Assembly: GCA_027943245.1 (NCBI GenBank)
Contig: JANDJZ010001755.1
Span: 1 to 64,000, forward strand
DNA: 64,000 nt
Direction of reading: 5' to 3'
Source of the DNA: Acanthamoeba sp. SK_2022b
Lineage: Eukaryota; Discosea; Longamoebia; Acanthamoebidae
Part shown: piece after piece, positions 51,038-62,787 of the stretch
How positions within the stretch are numbered: position 1 is the stretch's first letter
Layout: each line of letters begins with the position of its first letter
Notes under the pieces: model-generated
What the model was told of the DNA's origin: nothing
Database searches by the model: none
The model's input: only the letters and a program-made list of their open reading frames with translations
Program-made: the position numbers and the translations under genes

Positions 51038-52774
51038 ATGGAACAGGCGCACACCATTGAGCTGGAAGGGCTGGAGAAGCGCTTCCCGTCGCTTGAGAAA
51101 CCGGCGGTCGCCAGCCTGACCACCACCCTGCGCAGCGGCGCGGTGATCGGGCTGGTCGGCCCGGACGGCGCCGGCAAAACCACCCTGCTGCGCATGCTGG
51201 CCGGGCTGCTGCAGCCCAGCAGCGGCAAACTGCGGGTCGCCGGGCTGGATCCGATCGCGCAGGATCGTCAACTGCACGCGATCCTCGGCTACATGCCGCA
51301 GAAGTTCGGGCTGTATGAGGATCTGACGGTGATGGAGAATCTGACGCTGTACGCCGATCTGCGCGGCGTCACCGGCGATCTTCGCCGCCAGACCTTCGAG
51401 CGGCTGTTGAAATTCACCGATCTGACCCGCTTTACCGAGCGCCTGGCGGGCAAGCTGTCCGGCGGTATGAAGCAGAAACTCGGCCTGGCCTGCACGCTGG
51501 TGGGCGAACCTCAGGTGCTGTTGCTGGACGAGCCGGGCGTCGGCGTCGACCCGATCTCGCGCCGCGAGCTGTGGCGCATGGTGCATGAACTGGCCAACGA
51601 CGGCATGCTGATCCTATGGAGCACGTCTTATCTCGACGAAGCCGAACAGTGCCGCGAAGTGCTGCTGCTCAACGAGGGCGAGCTGCTGTTCAGCGGCGCG
51701 CCGCAGGAGCTGACCCGCCGTATGGCCGGGCGCACGGTGTTGATCGCCGCGCCCCCCGGCAGCCATCGATCGCTGCTGCAGCGGGCGATCTGCCTGCCGG
51801 CGGTCACCGATGGGGTGATCCAGGGCAAGTATCTGCGCCTGATCCTGAAGGAAGACGAAGATCACCGACAGCTGTTGCAGGCGCTGGATCTGCCGAACGC
51901 CGAACTGGACGAAGCGGATCCGCGCTTCGAGGATGCGTTTATCGATCTGCTCGGCGGCGGCCCCAACCACCGCTCGGCGCTGGCGGAGATCATGCCGACC
52001 GTCAACGGCGCAAGCGGTGAAACGGTGATCGAAGCGGTGCAGCTGACCAAAAAATTCGGCGACTTCGCCGCTACCGATCACGTTGATTTCCAGGTGCGGC
52101 GCGGCGAAATTTTCGGCCTGCTCGGGCCGAACGGCGCCGGCAAGTCCACCACCTTTAAAATGATGTGCGGCCTGCTGATCCCCTCCAGCGGTAAGGCGCT
52201 GGTGCTGGGGATGGATCTCAAGACCAGCTCCGGCCAGGCGCGCCAACGCCTCGGCTACATGGCGCAAAAATTCTCGCTGTACGGCAACCTGACGGTGGCG
52301 CAGAACCTGAAGTTCTTCTCCGGCGTCTACGGCCTGAGCGGCAAGGCGCAGCGCGACAAAATCGACGAGATGTCGCGCGCCTTCAACTTCGCGCCGATCC
52401 TCGATCAGACGCCGGACGCGCTGCCGCTCGGCTTCAAACAGCGCCTGGCGCTGGCCTGCGCGCTGATGCACGAACCGGATATCCTGTTCCTCGACGAACC
52501 GACTTCCGGCGTCGATCCGCTGACGCGGCGCGAGTTCTGGTTGCACATCAACGGCATGGTCGACAAGGGCGTCACGGTGATGGTGACCACCCACTTTATG
52601 GACGAAGCGGAGTACTGCGACCGCATCGGCCTGGTGTACCGCGGCAAGATCATCGCTGCCGGCACGCCGGACGATCTCAAACAGCAGGTGGCGCGCGACG
52701 ACAATCCCAACCCCTCGATGGAGCAGGCGTTTATCGAGCTGGTGCAGGGTTACGATGAGGAGGAATCACGGTGA
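51038..52774 (+). CDS. ybhF: YbhF ABC exporter ATPase (two nucleotide-binding domains)
   Basis: 578 residues with two ABC domains in tandem: first Walker [12 protein letters not shown] (41-51) with signature [12 protein letters not shown] and Walker [14 protein letters not shown]; second Walker [12 protein letters not shown] (about 364-374) with degenerate signature [12 protein letters not shown] and Walker [14 protein letters not shown]. The imperfect signature of the second domain is normal for the family. Together with YbhSR it forms a drug exporter and, in E. coli, is linked to cation efflux. ybhS starts within its last codons. Confidence 0.94.
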   Translation: MEQAHTIELEGLEKRFPSLEKPAVASLTTTLRSGAVIGLVGPDGAGKTTLLRMLAGLLQPSSGKLRVAGLDPIAQDRQLHAILGYMPQKFGLYEDLTVMENLTLYADLRGVTGDLRRQTFERLLKFTDLTRFTERLAGKLSGGMKQKLGLACTLVGEPQVLLLDEPGVGVDPISRRELWRMVHELANDGMLILWSTSYLDEAEQCREVLLLNEGELLFSGAPQELTRRMAGRTVLIAAPPGSHRSLLQRAICLPAVTDGVIQGKYLRLILKEDEDHRQLLQALDLPNAELDEADPRFEDAFIDLLGGGPNHRSALAEIMPTVNGASGETVIEAVQLTKKFGDFAATDHVDFQVRRGEIFGLLGPNGAGKSTTFKMMCGLLIPSSGKALVLGMDLKTSSGQARQRLGYMAQKFSLYGNLTVAQNLKFFSGVYGLSGKAQRDKIDEMSRAFNFAPILDQTPDALPLGFKQRLALACALMHEPDILFLDEPTSGVDPLTRREFWLHINGMVDKGVTVMVTTHFMDEAEYCDRIGLVYRGKIIAAGTPDDLKQQVARDDNPNPSMEQAFIELVQGYDEEESR

Positions 52775-53925
52775 GCGATAACTGCACCCCAATCGACGAC
52801 GGCGGCTTCTCCTGGCGCCGGCTGCGCGCGCTGTGCCTGAAGGAAACGCGGCAGATACTGCGCGACCCCAGCAGCGGCCTGATCGCCTTCGTCATCCCGC
52901 TGATGCTGCTGTTTATCTTCGGCTACGGCATCAACCTGGACTCCAGCAAGCTGCATCTGGGCATTCTGATGGAGCAGCAGAGCGAAGACGCGCGCGATCT
53001 GGCCCAGGCGTTCGCCGGCTCGCCCTATATCGAACCGACCATCAGCGACAACCGCCAACAGCTGATCCAGCAGATGCAGGCCGGCACGATCCGCGGCCTG
53101 GTGGTGATCCCGGTGGATTTCGACCAGCGCATGGCGCGCCCGCACGACAGTGCCCCTATCCAGATCATCACCGACGGCAGCGAGCCGAACACCGCCAACT
53201 TCGTGCAGGGCTATGCCCAGGGCGTATGGCAAATTTGGCAGCAGCAGCGCGCCACCGATCGGGGGAACAGCGACAAACCGCTGATTGACGTGCAGATGCG
53301 CTACTGGTTCAACCCGGCGGCCATCAGCCGGCACTACATCATTCCCGGCGCCATCACCATCATCATGACGGTGATCGGCGCCATCCTCACCTCGCTGGTG
53401 ATCGCCCGCGAATGGGAGCGAGGCACCATGGAGGCCCTGCTGTCCACCCAGGTGACGCGCAGCGAGCTGTTGCTCTCCAAGCTGATCCCTTATTACTTCC
53501 TCGGCATGGCCGCGATGGCGCTGTGCATGGCGGTGGCGGTATGGGTGCTCGGCGTGCCCTATCGCGGCTCCCTGCCGATCCTGCTGCTGATCAGCAGCCT
53601 GTTCCTCGCCAGCACCCTCGGCATGGGCCTGCTGATCTCCACCCTCACCCGCAATCAGTTCAATGCGGCGATGGTGGCGCTGAACGCCGCCTTCCTGCCT
53701 TCGATCATGCTGTCCGGCTTCATCTTCCAGATCGACAGCATGCCGGCCATCGTGCGTGCGGTGACCTATATCATTCCGGCGCGCTACTTCGTCAGCACGC
53801 TGCAAACGCTGTTCCTGGCGGGCAACGTCGGCACCGTGCTGCTGATCAATCTGCTGTTCCTGATCGCTTCCGCCGTGGTGTTCATCGGCCTGACGGCCTG
53901 GAAAACCCAGCGCCGGCTGGATTGA
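52771..53925 (+). CDS. ybhS: YbhS ABC-2 type permease
   Basis: 384 residues, starting GTG with a GTGA overlap of the ybhF stop. One N-terminal helix, a long periplasmic segment, then about five C-terminal membrane helices ([59 protein letters not shown]) as in all ABC2_membrane_3 exporters. Its partner YbhR is 12 bases downstream; they should form a heterodimer. Confidence 0.94.
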   Translation: MSDNCTPIDDGGFSWRRLRALCLKETRQILRDPSSGLIAFVIPLMLLFIFGYGINLDSSKLHLGILMEQQSEDARDLAQAFAGSPYIEPTISDNRQQLIQQMQAGTIRGLVVIPVDFDQRMARPHDSAPIQIITDGSEPNTANFVQGYAQGVWQIWQQQRATDRGNSDKPLIDVQMRYWFNPAAISRHYIIPGAITIIMTVIGAILTSLVIAREWERGTMEALLSTQVTRSELLLSKLIPYYFLGMAAMALCMAVAVWVLGVPYRGSLPILLLISSLFLASTLGMGLLISTLTRNQFNAAMVALNAAFLPSIMLSGFIFQIDSMPAIVRAVTYIIPARYFVSTLQTLFLAGNVGTVLLINLLFLIASAVVFIGLTAWKTQRRLD

Positions 53926-53937
53926 GGAGAAAGAGCG

Positions 53938-55044
53938 ATGTTTCATCGTCTGTTGACGCTCATCATCAAGGAAATGCAGGCGCTGCTGCGCGATCCGCAA
54001 ACCCGCGCCATTTTAATCATGCCGGTGATCCTGCAGGTGCTGCTGTTCCCGTTCGCCGCGACGCTGGAAGTCACCAACGCCACCATCGCGGTCTACAGCG
54101 AGGACAGCGGCCAGGCCTCGGTGGAGCTGACCCAGCGCTTCGCCAAGGCCAAGGCCTTTCAACACGTGCTGCTGCTGCGCAGCCCGCAGGAGATAAAGAC
54201 CACCATCGACAACCAGCGAGCGCTGCTGCTGATCCGCTTCCCGGCGCAGTTCTCGCGCGATATCGCCACCGGCAACACCGCGCCGCTGCAGCTGCTGCTC
54301 GATGGGCGCAACTCCAACAGCGCGCAGATCGCCGCCAACTATGTACAGCAGATCGTGCAGGAATATCAGAACGAGCTGCTCGGCAGCCGCGCCAAACCCA
54401 ACAACAGCGAGCTGGTGGTGCGCAACTGGTATAACCCGAATTTGGACTACAAATGGTTCGTGGTGCCGTCGCTGATCGCCATGATCACCACCATTGGCGT
54501 GCTAATCGTCACCTCGCTGTCGGTGGCGCGCGAACGCGAACAGGGCACGCTGGAACAGCTGCTGGTCTCGCCGCTCACCACCTGGCAGATCTTTATCGGC
54601 AAGGCGGTGCCGGCGCTGATCGTCGCCAGCTTCCAGGCCAGCATCGTGCTGCTGATCGGCATCTTCCTGTACCAGATCCCGTTTGCCGGATCGCTGCTGC
54701 TATTCTATGCCACCATGCTGATCTACGGGCTGTCGCTGGTCGGTTTCGGCCTGCTGATCTCGTCGCTGTGCGCCACTCAGCAGCAGGCGTTTATCGGCGT
54801 GTTCGTGTTCATGATGCCGGCGATCCTGCTCTCGGGTTACGTCTCGCCGGTGGAGAATATGCCGGTGTGGCTGCAGGATCTGACCTGGGTCAACCCGATA
54901 CGCCACTTCACCGACATCACCAAGCAGATCTACCTGAAGGACGCCAGCTTCGACATCATCTGGCACAGCCTGTGGCCGCTGCTGGTGATCACCGCCACCA
55001 CCGGCAGCGCCGCCTACGCGCTGTTCCGCCGCAAAATCGCATAA
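53938..55044 (+). CDS. ybhR: YbhR ABC-2 type permease
   Basis: 368 residues with the same layout as YbhS: N-terminal helix ([20 protein letters not shown]), periplasmic domain, and five C-terminal helices with [19 protein letters not shown] and [20 protein letters not shown]. It is the last gene of the cecR-ybhGFSR operon. GAGGAGAAAGAGCG precedes the ATG. Confidence 0.94.
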   Translation: MFHRLLTLIIKEMQALLRDPQTRAILIMPVILQVLLFPFAATLEVTNATIAVYSEDSGQASVELTQRFAKAKAFQHVLLLRSPQEIKTTIDNQRALLLIRFPAQFSRDIATGNTAPLQLLLDGRNSNSAQIAANYVQQIVQEYQNELLGSRAKPNNSELVVRNWYNPNLDYKWFVVPSLIAMITTIGVLIVTSLSVAREREQGTLEQLLVSPLTTWQIFIGKAVPALIVASFQASIVLLIGIFLYQIPFAGSLLLFYATMLIYGLSLVGFGLLISSLCATQQQAFIGVFVFMMPAILLSGYVSPVENMPVWLQDLTWVNPIRHFTDITKQIYLKDASFDIIWHSLWPLLVITATTGSAAYALFRRKIA

Positions 55045-55072
55045 AAAAAGCTCTGCATGTCACATGCAGAGC
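55043..55072. terminator. Convergent terminator between ybhR and ybhL
   Basis: Ten-base-pair stem GCTCTGCATG/CATGCAGAGC with loop TCA; on the minus strand a seven-base T-run follows, ending ybhL. A second dyad GTGG..TTCAAGC/GCTTGAA..CCAC stands at about 55086-55117. Confidence 0.88.
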
Positions 55073-55119
55073 CCGGTAAGTCCTGTGGATTTCAAGCTAC
55101 TGCTTGAAAGGCCACGGAT

Positions 55120-55830
55120 TTAGCGACGGTTGCCGAAGATACGCAGCAACATCAGGAACAGGTTGATGAAGTCGAGATACAGCGTCAGCGCGCCGACGAT
55201 GGCGTACTTGCGGAAGCTGTCTTTATCATCGGCGTTCAGCTGCTCGCCCATCGCCTTGAGTTTTTGCGTGTCGTACGCGGTCAAGCCGACGAACACCACC
55301 ACCCCGATGTAGGTAATCGCCCACATCAGCGCGGTGCTTTTCAGCCAGATGTTCACCAGCGAGGCCAACACGATGCCGATCAGCGCCATGAACAGCATGC
55401 TGCCGAAGCCGCTCAGATCGCGCTTGGTGGTGTAACCGTACAGGCTCATGGCGCCGAACATGCCGGCGGTGACCACGAAGGTGCTGGCGATCGAGCTGTA
55501 GGTGTAGGCGATGAAGATGCTCGACAGCGTCAGCCCGGTCAGCGCCGAGTACAGCATGAACAGCGAAGTGGCCACCGCGCCGCTCAGGCGGTTGACCATG
55601 CCGGAAATCACGAACACCAGCGCCAGTTGGGCGATGATCAGACCGAAGAAGGTGATCTGGCTGGAGAAGATGAAGTTGAGGATCGCGGGCGTGTTGGCCG
55701 CATACCAGGAAACGAACGCCGTCAGCAGCAGACCGCAGGTCATCCAGCCGTAAACCTGCGCCATGTAGGCCTGAATGCCGCTGTTGGCACGTTCGACGAT
55801 TGAACCATTAGAGCGTGGATATCGGTCCAT
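55120..55830 (-). CDS. ybhL: Bax inhibitor-1 family membrane protein YbhL
   Basis: 236 residues starting MDRYPRSNGSIVERANSG, as in E. coli YbhL (234); the frame opens earlier at 55857 without family support. Seven transmembrane segments, and the BI-1 signature STFVVTAGMFGAMSLYGYTT. Other family members are pH-sensitive calcium leak channels; the E. coli protein has no fixed role. Monocistronic downstream of the moa operon, from which a hairpin separates it. Confidence 0.94.
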   Translation of the reverse strand: MDRYPRSNGSIVERANSGIQAYMAQVYGWMTCGLLLTAFVSWYAANTPAILNFIFSSQITFFGLIIAQLALVFVISGMVNRLSGAVATSLFMLYSALTGLTLSSIFIAYTYSSIASTFVVTAGMFGAMSLYGYTTKRDLSGFGSMLFMALIGIVLASLVNIWLKSTALMWAITYIGVVVFVGLTAYDTQKLKAMGEQLNADDKDSFRKYAIVGALTLYLDFINLFLMLLRIFGNRR

Positions 55831-55863
55831 GACGGTTACCTTTTGCGTAGTAAACAAGATTCC

Positions 55864-55885
55864 GAAGCCCCGCGAACGGGGCTTC
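55864..55885 (-). terminator. Hairpin between the moa operon and ybhL
   Basis: GAAGCCCCG/CGGGGCTTC perfect stem of nine base pairs with tetraloop CGAA (TTCG on the minus strand). A weak T-content follows. It probably ends the moa transcript and precedes the ybhL promoter. Confidence 0.65.
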
Positions 55886-55960
55886 GCCTGCTATAAGCGT
55901 ACCACAGAATATGCCGGGCGAAAGCGGCAAAGGTCTTGATTTGTTTCCGCTGTTGACGCG

Positions 55961-56428
55961 TTATTTAGCCGCGTCGTGCCAGCGCTGTGCGGCCTCGCGA
56001 TCGCTGTCGCGGGCGTCTACCCAACGATCGCCCTGGCCGGTGGCTTCGCGCTTCCAGAACGGCGCGCGGGTCTTCAGGTAGTCCATGATGAACTCGCTGG
56101 CGGCGAACGCCATGCTGCGGTGCGCGCCGGTCACGCCGACGAACACGATCTCGTCGCCGGGATACAGCGCGCCGACGCGGTGGATCACCGTCACCCGCTG
56201 CAGCGGCCAACGGCTGCGCGCCTCGGCCACGATCTCCGCCAGCGCCTTCTCGGTCATGCCGGGGTAGTGTTCCAGCGTCAGCGCGCTGACGTCGTCACCC
56301 AGATTATGGTTGCGCACCTTGCCGGTGAAGGTCACCACCGCGCCATCGGCGTCGCACTGCGCCAGCCACTGGTACTCGTCGCCGACGTTGAACGGCGCCT
56401 CGCCCACGCGAATGCGGGTATTTTCCAT
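55961..56428 (-). CDS. moaE: Molybdopterin synthase catalytic subunit MoaE
   Basis: 155 residues. MoaE makes molybdopterin from cPMP with sulphur carried by MoaD. Features: VVTFTGKVRNHNLGD near the N-terminus, HRVGALYPGDEIVFVGVTGAHR and catalytic lysine region FWKREATGQGDRWVDARDSD. It begins two bases after moaD stops, in the order moaABCDE. Length agrees with E. coli (150). Confidence 0.95.
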   Translation of the reverse strand: MENTRIRVGEAPFNVGDEYQWLAQCDADGAVVTFTGKVRNHNLGDDVSALTLEHYPGMTEKALAEIVAEARSRWPLQRVTVIHRVGALYPGDEIVFVGVTGAHRSMAFAASEFIMDYLKTRAPFWKREATGQGDRWVDARDSDREAAQRWHDAAK

Positions 56429-56430
56429 GC

Positions 56431-56676
56431 TTACCCCCCGGTGACCGGCGGGAAGAAGGCCACTTCATCGCCGGCGCGCAGCGGATGGTCCGCCGCCACC
56501 AGCGACTGATTGACCGCCGCCAACAGCTTGCCGGACTCCAGCGCCAGCGCCCAGCGATCGCCGCGCGCGCACAGCGCCTGGCGCAGCGCCTCGACGGTCG
56601 GGTAATCCGCCGGCATCGACAGGCCGCCGGTGCCCACCAGTTCGCGCACCTGCGCGAAGAAAAGAATATCGATCAT
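56431..56676 (-). CDS. moaD: Molybdopterin synthase sulphur carrier MoaD
   Basis: 81-residue ubiquitin-like protein. The C-terminal GG needed for adenylation and thiocarboxylate formation is present (FFPPVTGG). [20 protein letters not shown] is the usual N-terminus. Overlaps moaC by four bases (ATGA), consistent with coupled translation. Confidence 0.95.
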   Translation of the reverse strand: MIDILFFAQVRELVGTGGLSMPADYPTVEALRQALCARGDRWALALESGKLLAAVNQSLVAADHPLRAGDEVAFFPPVTGG

Positions 56677-57152
56677 ACGTTCACCTTAAAATCGCCGGAT
56701 TTGCCGCCGCTTTTCGCCAGCAGGCGCACCGGGCCGATCACCATGTCTTTCTGTACCGCTTTGCACATGTCATAGATGGTCAATGCCGCCACCGAGGCGG
56801 CGGTCAACGCCTCCATCTCGACGCCGGTTTTGCCGGTCAACCGGCAGCAGGTTTCGATGCGCACCCGGTTGTGCTGCGTTTGTGCCTCCAGCTGCACTTC
56901 GACCTTGCTCAGCATCAGCGGGTGGCACAGCGGGATCAGCTCCCAGGTGCGTTTGGCCGCCTGAATGCCGGCGATGCGCGCCGTGGCGAACACGTCGCCC
57001 TTGTGATGGCTGCCGTCGACGATCATCGCCAGCGTGGCGGGCAGCATCTCGACGAAGGCTTCGGCGCGCGCCTCGCGCACCGTTTCGGCCTTGGCGGAAA
57101 CGTCAACCATATGGGCTTCGCCGGCGGCGTTAATGTGGGTTAGCTGTGTCAT
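56673..57152 (-). CDS. moaC: Cyclic pyranopterin monophosphate synthase MoaC
   Basis: 159 residues; with MoaA it turns GTP into cPMP. Motifs [40 protein letters not shown] (substrate-binding K and H) and [20 protein letters not shown] with KAVQKDM are diagnostic. Lies three bases after moaB and overlaps moaD. Confidence 0.96.
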   Translation of the reverse strand: MTQLTHINAAGEAHMVDVSAKAETVREARAEAFVEMLPATLAMIVDGSHHKGDVFATARIAGIQAAKRTWELIPLCHPLMLSKVEVQLEAQTQHNRVRIETCCRLTGKTGVEMEALTAASVAALTIYDMCKAVQKDMVIGPVRLLAKSGGKSGDFKVNV

Positions 57153-57155
57153 GAC

Positions 57156-57671
57156 TCAGGGCTTCTTCAAATGGGGCTGGAAGTTGCACGGGCGATGGCG
57201 CGCGTCCAACTGCTCTTCGATAATCCGCTCCCAGGCGGTGCGGCAGGCGCGGGTGGAGCCCGGCATGGCGAAGATCACCGTGCGGTTGGCCAGGCCGGCC
57301 AGCGCACGCGACTGGATCGTCGCGGTGCCGATCTCCTCGTACGACACCATGCGGAACAGTTCACCAAACCCTTCCACCTCTCTGTCGAACAGCGGCAGCA
57401 GCGCTTCCGGCGTGTTGTCGCGGGCGGTAAAACCGGTGCCGCCGGTGATCAGCACCGCCTGCACGTTGTCATCGGCGATCCAGGCGGAAACCCGCGCGCG
57501 GATCTGGTAAATGTCATCTTTGACGATGGCGCGATCCACCACCTGATGGCCGGCTTCCTGCGCCGCGTCCTGCAGATATTGGCCGGAGGTGTCTTCCGCC
57601 GCGCCGCGGCTGTCGGACACGGTCAGGATGGCGATATGCGCCGGAATAAACTCGCTGCTCGCATGGCTCAT
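57156..57671 (-). CDS. moaB: Molybdenum cofactor biosynthesis protein MoaB
   Basis: 171 residues, MogA/MoaB fold. [20 protein letters not shown] and [20 protein letters not shown] are the family's nucleotide- and molybdopterin-binding motifs. In enterobacteria MoaB is not essential for cofactor formation because MogA adenylates molybdopterin. Located 24 bases after moaA. Confidence 0.95.
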   Translation of the reverse strand: MSHASSEFIPAHIAILTVSDSRGAAEDTSGQYLQDAAQEAGHQVVDRAIVKDDIYQIRARVSAWIADDNVQAVLITGGTGFTARDNTPEALLPLFDREVEGFGELFRMVSYEEIGTATIQSRALAGLANRTVIFAMPGSTRACRTAWERIIEEQLDARHRPCNFQPHLKKP

Positions 57672-57695
57672 GGTTCAATAGGCTCCTATTGGCTG

Positions 57696-58682
57696 TCAGC
57701 CGCCGATAAACGACAGGTTCTGGGTGATCCCGCTGTTGCCCTGATGCAGGAAATGGGTCTGCTTCTTGCTCAGCAGCCCGCTCTGGATGCGCGCCTTCAG
57801 CGCGTCGAGCTGGCCGTCGTCCGCCAGCAGATCGCGCAGGGGCACCCCCTGCTCGCCGAACAGGCACAGGTGCAGATTGCCGATGGAAGAAACGCGCAGC
57901 CGGTTGCAGCTGGCGCAGAAGTCTTTCTCATAAGGCATGATAAGACCCACCTCACCCTGGTAGTCCGGGTGGCTGAACACCTGCGCCGGGCCGTCGCTGC
58001 GGCCGCGCGCCTGGCGCTGCCAGCCCTGCTGCTCCAGCTGCCGGCGAATCACTTCGCCGGAAACGTGGTGTTTGCGAAACAGCTCGCCGCCCTCGCCGGT
58101 TTCCATCAGTTCGATAAAACGCAGCTGGATAGGCCGGTCTTTGATCCAGGCGAGAAAGGCGCCGAGCTGCTGGTGGTTAACGTCGCGCATCAGCACCGCG
58201 TTGACCTTAACCTTGCTGAAACCGGCGCTGAAGGCGGCGTCGATGCCGTCCATCACCTGGCGGAACTTGTCCTGACCGGTGATGGCGTGAAACTGGCGGG
58301 GATCCAGGCTGTCGACGCTGACGTTAATCGCTGTCAGACCGGCGTCACGCCAGGCGGCGACGTCGCGCGCCAGACGGTAGCCGTTGGTGGTGACAGCCAG
58401 GGTACGGATGGCCGGGTTTTCCCGCACGGCGGCGATGATCTCGGTAAAATCGCGGCGCAGCGAAGGCTCGCCGCCGGTCAGGCGCACCTTTTCGGTGCCC
58501 AGTTCGGCGAACGCGCGGCTGACGCGGCGGATTTCATCCAGCGACAGGAAGCTTTTCGGGCTGCCGCTCGGCTTGTAGCCGTCGGGCAGACAATAGGTGC
58601 AACGAAAGTTGCACACGTCGGTGATCGACAAGCGCAGGTAATAGAACTTGCGCTCATAAGCATCAATGAGTTGCGGCACCAT
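57696..58682 (-). CDS. moaA: GTP 3',8-cyclase MoaA (radical SAM)
   Basis: 328 residues from the ATG at 58682, equal to E. coli MoaA (329); an earlier in-frame start lies inside the riboswitch. The N-terminal radical-SAM cluster is CNFRCTYC and the C-terminal cluster is in [18 protein letters not shown]; the functional C-terminal GG is present (LSFIGG). Starts the cofactor path from GTP. First gene of moaABCDE behind a riboswitch. Confidence 0.97.
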   Translation of the reverse strand: MVPQLIDAYERKFYYLRLSITDVCNFRCTYCLPDGYKPSGSPKSFLSLDEIRRVSRAFAELGTEKVRLTGGEPSLRRDFTEIIAAVRENPAIRTLAVTTNGYRLARDVAAWRDAGLTAINVSVDSLDPRQFHAITGQDKFRQVMDGIDAAFSAGFSKVKVNAVLMRDVNHQQLGAFLAWIKDRPIQLRFIELMETGEGGELFRKHHVSGEVIRRQLEQQGWQRQARGRSDGPAQVFSHPDYQGEVGLIMPYEKDFCASCNRLRVSSIGNLHLCLFGEQGVPLRDLLADDGQLDALKARIQSGLLSKKQTHFLHQGNSGITQNLSFIGG

Positions 58683-58708
58683 AACACCTTTCCAAAGTCG
58701 GGAGATGC

Positions 58709-58804
58709 GAGCGTTTCCCCTCTGCACCCTGGTGGCTGACTTCGCCACGGCCCAGGCGCCATATCGTTCCGGATGAACAACGTAGGCGCAGGGGCTAGGA
58801 GTTT
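58709..58804 (-). promoter_or_regulatory. Molybdenum cofactor (Moco) riboswitch
   Basis: The minus-strand leader of moaA contains ACTCCTAGCCCCTGCGCC, then ATATGGCGCCTGGGCCGTGG, GCGAAGTCAGCC and AGGGGAAACG in the order known for the enterobacterial Moco RNA motif upstream of moaA. It ends 27 bases before the moaA start, so ligand binding could hide the ribosome site. Recognised from motif order; a covariance-model scan was not possible. Confidence 0.85.
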
Positions 58805-59072
58805 GATTTCTCTTCCCGCTACCTTGAGTAGCCGGAACGAAACCGTGGTTTTCAGCAGAATTCTAGCGCTAATCGGCAACGATAGCCAACGCGTAAATTC
58901 GCTATATAATTGTCTATACAGCGTTTTTAGACGCCGCGTATTCGGGTAAACCATGATAAACATCACTTGCGCGGACGAATTGACCGGAATCACGCAAATG
59001 ACACTCTTATCGCGTTTTTATGCCGGATCCGCTACCTTATGCGGGCAGTTCAGCCCCTTTGTAAGGAAATTT

Positions 59073-59990
59073 ATGCGTAATCGTACCCTGGCCGATCTCG
59101 ACCGCGTGGTGGCGTTAGGCGGCGGACACGGCCTGGGCCGTGTGATGTCGGCCCTGTCGTCCTTAGGTTCCCGCCTGACCGGCATCGTCACCACCACCGA
59201 CAACGGCGGTTCCACCGGCCGCATCCGCCGCTCGGAAGGCGGCATTGCCTGGGGCGATACCCGTAACTGTCTCAACCAGCTGATCACCGAACCGAGCGTC
59301 GCCTCGGCGATGTTCGAATACCGCTTCAGCGGCAACGGTGAGCTGGCCGGCCACAACCTCGGCAACCTGATGCTGAAAGCGCTGGATCACCTGAGCGTGC
59401 GCCCGCTGGAAGCGATCAACCTGGTACGCAGCCTGCTGAAGGTGGACGCAGCGCTGATCCCGATGTCGGAGCAGCCGGTGGATTTGATGGCGCACGATCA
59501 CGAAGGCAACCATGTTTACGGTGAAGTGAATGTCGACCAGCTGACCCATATGCCGCAGGAGCTGATGCTGTCACCACCGGTCAACGCCACGCGCGAAGCG
59601 CTGGACGCCATCGCGCAGGCCGACGTGATCCTGATCGGGCCGGGCAGTTTCCTCACCAGCCTGATGCCGCTGCTGCTGCTGGGCGATCTCACCCAGGCAC
59701 TGCGTCGCAGCAGCGCCAGCATGATCTATATCGGCAACCTCGGCCGCGAGCTGAGCGTGGCCGCCGCGGCGCTGTCGCTACAGGATAAGCTGACGCTGAT
59801 GGAAGAGAAGATTGGCCGCCGGATGATCGATGCGCTGATCGTCGGCCCGGCGGTGGACGCCAGTGAAGTGCAGGATCGGGTGGTGATTCAACAGCCACTG
59901 GAAGCGAGCGACATCCCCTACCGCCACGATCGCCAGCTGCTGCGCCAGGCGTTGGATCGGGCGCTGGTGGCGCTTGCCGCCCGCCGCTGA
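59073..59990 (+). CDS. ybhK: YvcK/CofD-family protein YbhK
   Basis: 305 residues from the ATG at 59073 (after TAAGGAAATTT), matching E. coli YbhK (302). Motifs [38 protein letters not shown] and [18 protein letters not shown] are shared with Bacillus YvcK, a UDP-sugar-binding regulator of carbon and cell-wall metabolism. The frame continues to 58953 without a start that fits. Divergent from moaA, as in E. coli. Confidence 0.94.
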   Translation: MRNRTLADLDRVVALGGGHGLGRVMSALSSLGSRLTGIVTTTDNGGSTGRIRRSEGGIAWGDTRNCLNQLITEPSVASAMFEYRFSGNGELAGHNLGNLMLKALDHLSVRPLEAINLVRSLLKVDAALIPMSEQPVDLMAHDHEGNHVYGEVNVDQLTHMPQELMLSPPVNATREALDAIAQADVILIGPGSFLTSLMPLLLLGDLTQALRRSSASMIYIGNLGRELSVAAAALSLQDKLTLMEEKIGRRMIDALIVGPAVDASEVQDRVVIQQPLEASDIPYRHDRQLLRQALDRALVALAARR

Positions 59991-59996
59991 TCGAAT

Positions 59997-60263
59997 TTAA
60001 CCGTCTCGCCCACGCAGCCAGGGATTATCGCTGGCTGGGGCGGGATGGCTGACCATATCGATATACAGGTCTTCCACCTCTTTGCGCGCCCAGGGCGTGC
60101 GACGCAAAAACTTCAGGCTGGACTTGATGCTCGGATCGCTGCGGAAGCAGTTGATGCGAATGCGCGCGCCCAGCTCGGACCAACCGTAGTGATCCACCAG
60201 TTTAGTCAGCAGTTGCTCCAGCGTCACGCCGTGCAGCGGGTCTTTGGACTGGTGTTGGCTCAT
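59997..60263 (-). CDS. VF530 family DNA-binding-like protein (DUF2132)
   Basis: 88 residues. [40 protein letters not shown] and [15 protein letters not shown] are the family hallmark; the Vibrio VF530 structure shows a helical double-strand-DNA-like fold, but the function is unknown. It converges with ybhK, seven bases apart, and lies downstream of uvrB in the same direction with a 100-base gap. Confidence 0.9.
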   Translation of the reverse strand: MSQHQSKDPLHGVTLEQLLTKLVDHYGWSELGARIRINCFRSDPSIKSSLKFLRRTPWARKEVEDLYIDMVSHPAPASDNPWLRGRDG

Positions 60264-60363
60264 GTTCGGTACTCTTCGTGGTCAAATCGGGCCGCACACC
60301 ATAACAGCTTTGGCGCAGCCGACAAGGAATTTTGACGCCCGCGGCGCGGGCGCCATCCAACGG

Positions 60364-62370
60364 TCAGGAAATCGCGATGAACTGCTCGCGCAGCTGGTGG
60401 ATCTCGTCGCGCAGCGCAGCGGCCTGTTCGAACTCCAGGTTTTGCGCGTGGGTGTACATTTGCGCCTCCAGATCGCGAATTTTCTGATCCAGCGCTTTCG
60501 GCGTGAGGTTCTGAAGCGGCGCGGCGCCGTCCAGCGCCTTGCCTTTGTTCTTGGCGCGGTTGACCGGCTGGCCGATCTGCAGAATATCGCCGATCTTCTT
60601 GTTCAGCCCCTGCGGCACGATGCCGTTGGCTTCGTTGTAGGCCTGCTGCTTGGCGCGGCGCCGCTCGGTTTCGCCGATCGCCTTGGCCATCGAATCGGTG
60701 ATGCGATCGCCATACAGGATCGCCTTGCCGTTCAGGTTACGCGCCGCGCGGCCGATGGTCTGGATCAGCGAACGCTCGGAACGCAGGAAGCCTTCCTTGT
60801 CGGCGTCCAGAATCGCCACCAGCGACACCTCAGGCATGTCGAGCCCCTCACGCAACAGGTTGATGCCCACCAGCACGTCGAACTCGCCCAGACGCAGGTC
60901 ACGGATGATTTCGACCCGTTCCACGGTATCGATGTCCGAGTGCAGGTAGCGCACGCGCTCGCCATGCTCTTCCAGGTATTCGGTCAGGTCTTCCGCCATG
61001 CGTTTGGTCAGGGTGGTCACCAGCACGCGCTCGTTGATCGCCGCGCGCTTGCGGATCTCGGAGAGCAGATCGTCCACCTGGGTGGCGACCGGCCGCACCT
61101 CCACGATCGGATCCAGCAGCCCGGTCGGCCGCACCACCTGATCGATCAGATCGCCCCCGGATTTCTCCAGCTCATATTTGCCCGGCGTCGCGGAAACATA
61201 GATGGTCTGCGGCGCCAGCGCCTCGAACTCCTCGAAGCGCAAGGGGCGGTTGTCCAGCGCCGACGGCAGGCGGAAGCCGTACTCCACCAGCGTTTCTTTA
61301 CGCGCGCGGTCGCCCTTGAACATCGCGCCGATCTGCGGAATGGTGACGTGGGATTCGTCGACCACCAGCAGGCCGTCCGCCGGCAGGTAGTCGAACAGCG
61401 TCGGCGGCGGCTCGCCCTCGGCGCGCCCGGACAGGTAGCGCGAGTAGTTTTCGATGCCCGAGCAGTAACCCAGCTCGTTCATCATCTCCAGATCGAACTG
61501 GGTGCGCTGCGTCAGGCGCTGCTCTTCCAGCAGCTTGTTGTTGGCCAGCAGCACCTTGCGGCGGTCCGCCAGATCGACCTTGATCTCTTCCATCGCCTGC
61601 ATGATCCGCTCGCGCGGCGTCACGTAGTGCGATTTCGGGTAGATGGTAAAGCGCGGCACCACCTGCTCGATCTGCCCGGTCAGCGGATCGAACAGCGACA
61701 GCCGTTCCACTTCATCGTCGAACAGCTCGACGCGCAGCGCCAGCTCGTCCGACTCCGCCGGGTAAATGTCGATCACCTCGCCGCGCACGCGGAAGGTAGC
61801 GCGCTGGAAGGCCTGATCGTTGCGGGAGTACTGCAGCTCCGCCAGCCGGCGCAAAATGGATCGTTGATCGATGATCATACCCTGGGTCAGGTGCAGCATC
61901 ATCTTCAGGTAAAGATCCGGATCGCCCAGGCCGTAGATCGCCGACACCGACGCCACCACCACCACGTCGCGCCGCTCCAGCAGCGCCTTGGTGGCGGAAA
62001 GACGCATCTGCTCGATGTGCTCGTTCACCGAAGCGTCTTTTTCAATGAAGGTGTCGGAGCTGGGCACATAGGCTTCCGGCTGGTAGTAGTCGTAGTAGGA
62101 GACGAAGTATTCCACCGCATTCTCCGGGAAAAACTCTTTCATCTCGCCGTACAGCTGCGCCGCCAGCGTCTTGTTCGGCGCCAGCACCATGGTCGGCCGA
62201 TTCAGATCGGCTATCACGTTGGCGATGGTGAATGTCTTGCCCGAACCGGTGACCCCCAGCAGCGTCTGGTGCGCCAGGCCGTCTTCCAGCCCCTCTTCCA
62301 GCTTGCGGATGGCTTCCGGCTGATCGCCGGCCGGTTTGAACTCTGAATGCAGTTTGAAAAGTTTACTCAT
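60364..62370 (-). CDS. uvrB: Excinuclease ABC subunit B
   Basis: 668 residues, E. coli 673. Start [20 protein letters not shown], Walker [12 protein letters not shown], the damage-probing beta-hairpin region [20 protein letters not shown], helicase motifs VVDESHVT and [19 protein letters not shown], and the C-terminal UVR coiled coil [20 protein letters not shown]. It loads onto damaged DNA with UvrA and recruits UvrC. A LexA box lies 109 bases upstream, so it is SOS-induced. Confidence 0.97.
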   Translation of the reverse strand: MSKLFKLHSEFKPAGDQPEAIRKLEEGLEDGLAHQTLLGVTGSGKTFTIANVIADLNRPTMVLAPNKTLAAQLYGEMKEFFPENAVEYFVSYYDYYQPEAYVPSSDTFIEKDASVNEHIEQMRLSATKALLERRDVVVVASVSAIYGLGDPDLYLKMMLHLTQGMIIDQRSILRRLAELQYSRNDQAFQRATFRVRGEVIDIYPAESDELALRVELFDDEVERLSLFDPLTGQIEQVVPRFTIYPKSHYVTPRERIMQAMEEIKVDLADRRKVLLANNKLLEEQRLTQRTQFDLEMMNELGYCSGIENYSRYLSGRAEGEPPPTLFDYLPADGLLVVDESHVTIPQIGAMFKGDRARKETLVEYGFRLPSALDNRPLRFEEFEALAPQTIYVSATPGKYELEKSGGDLIDQVVRPTGLLDPIVEVRPVATQVDDLLSEIRKRAAINERVLVTTLTKRMAEDLTEYLEEHGERVRYLHSDIDTVERVEIIRDLRLGEFDVLVGINLLREGLDMPEVSLVAILDADKEGFLRSERSLIQTIGRAARNLNGKAILYGDRITDSMAKAIGETERRRAKQQAYNEANGIVPQGLNKKIGDILQIGQPVNRAKNKGKALDGAAPLQNLTPKALDQKIRDLEAQMYTHAQNLEFEQAAALRDEIHQLREQFIAIS

Positions 62371-62478
62371 TGCTCGGCTACCCTGTGGAGATGCGCGCGC
62401 TCAGGCGGCCAGCCGGCTCTGCGCCGGGCATGGCCCCTAATTATGGAAAGTGTCGGCGATTTGCGCCAGTGCCCATGA

Positions 62479-62498
62479 TACTGGATATAAAACCAGCT
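62479..62498 (-). promoter_or_regulatory. LexA box of uvrB
   Basis: TACTGGATATAAAACCAGCT keeps CTG-N10-CAG of the LexA consensus and the AT-rich centre. It stands at the place of the known E. coli uvrB operator upstream of the gene. Confidence 0.82.
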
Positions 62499-62787
62499 TC
62501 AAGCGGATTCGTCGCCGGGATCGACGCCGCAGCAACGTCGCTGCACCGTGGCGTTACAGCCCGGTGACATTTTTATTGTCAATAACAGATTTATCCCCAG
62601 AACTTGCCGCGAATTAACTTATTGATAGCACGGCGTCGAAAAATCATACATAGAGGCCTGATCAATACCCCTGCGTCTTGATTTTAATTAAATTATTGAT
62701 ATTTAATAATATTAATAAAAAGACGAGAATGCGGACAAAGCGAACAGAACCCGCGTCGGCTCTCGCTTTACAGCGTTTTTCTAAATC

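Noticed and set aside
60244..62346. Open frame of 700 codons antisense to uvrB
   Set aside because: It is the mirror frame of a conserved G+C-rich gene; composition is rich in R, H, Q and V with no domain, and uvrB is certain.
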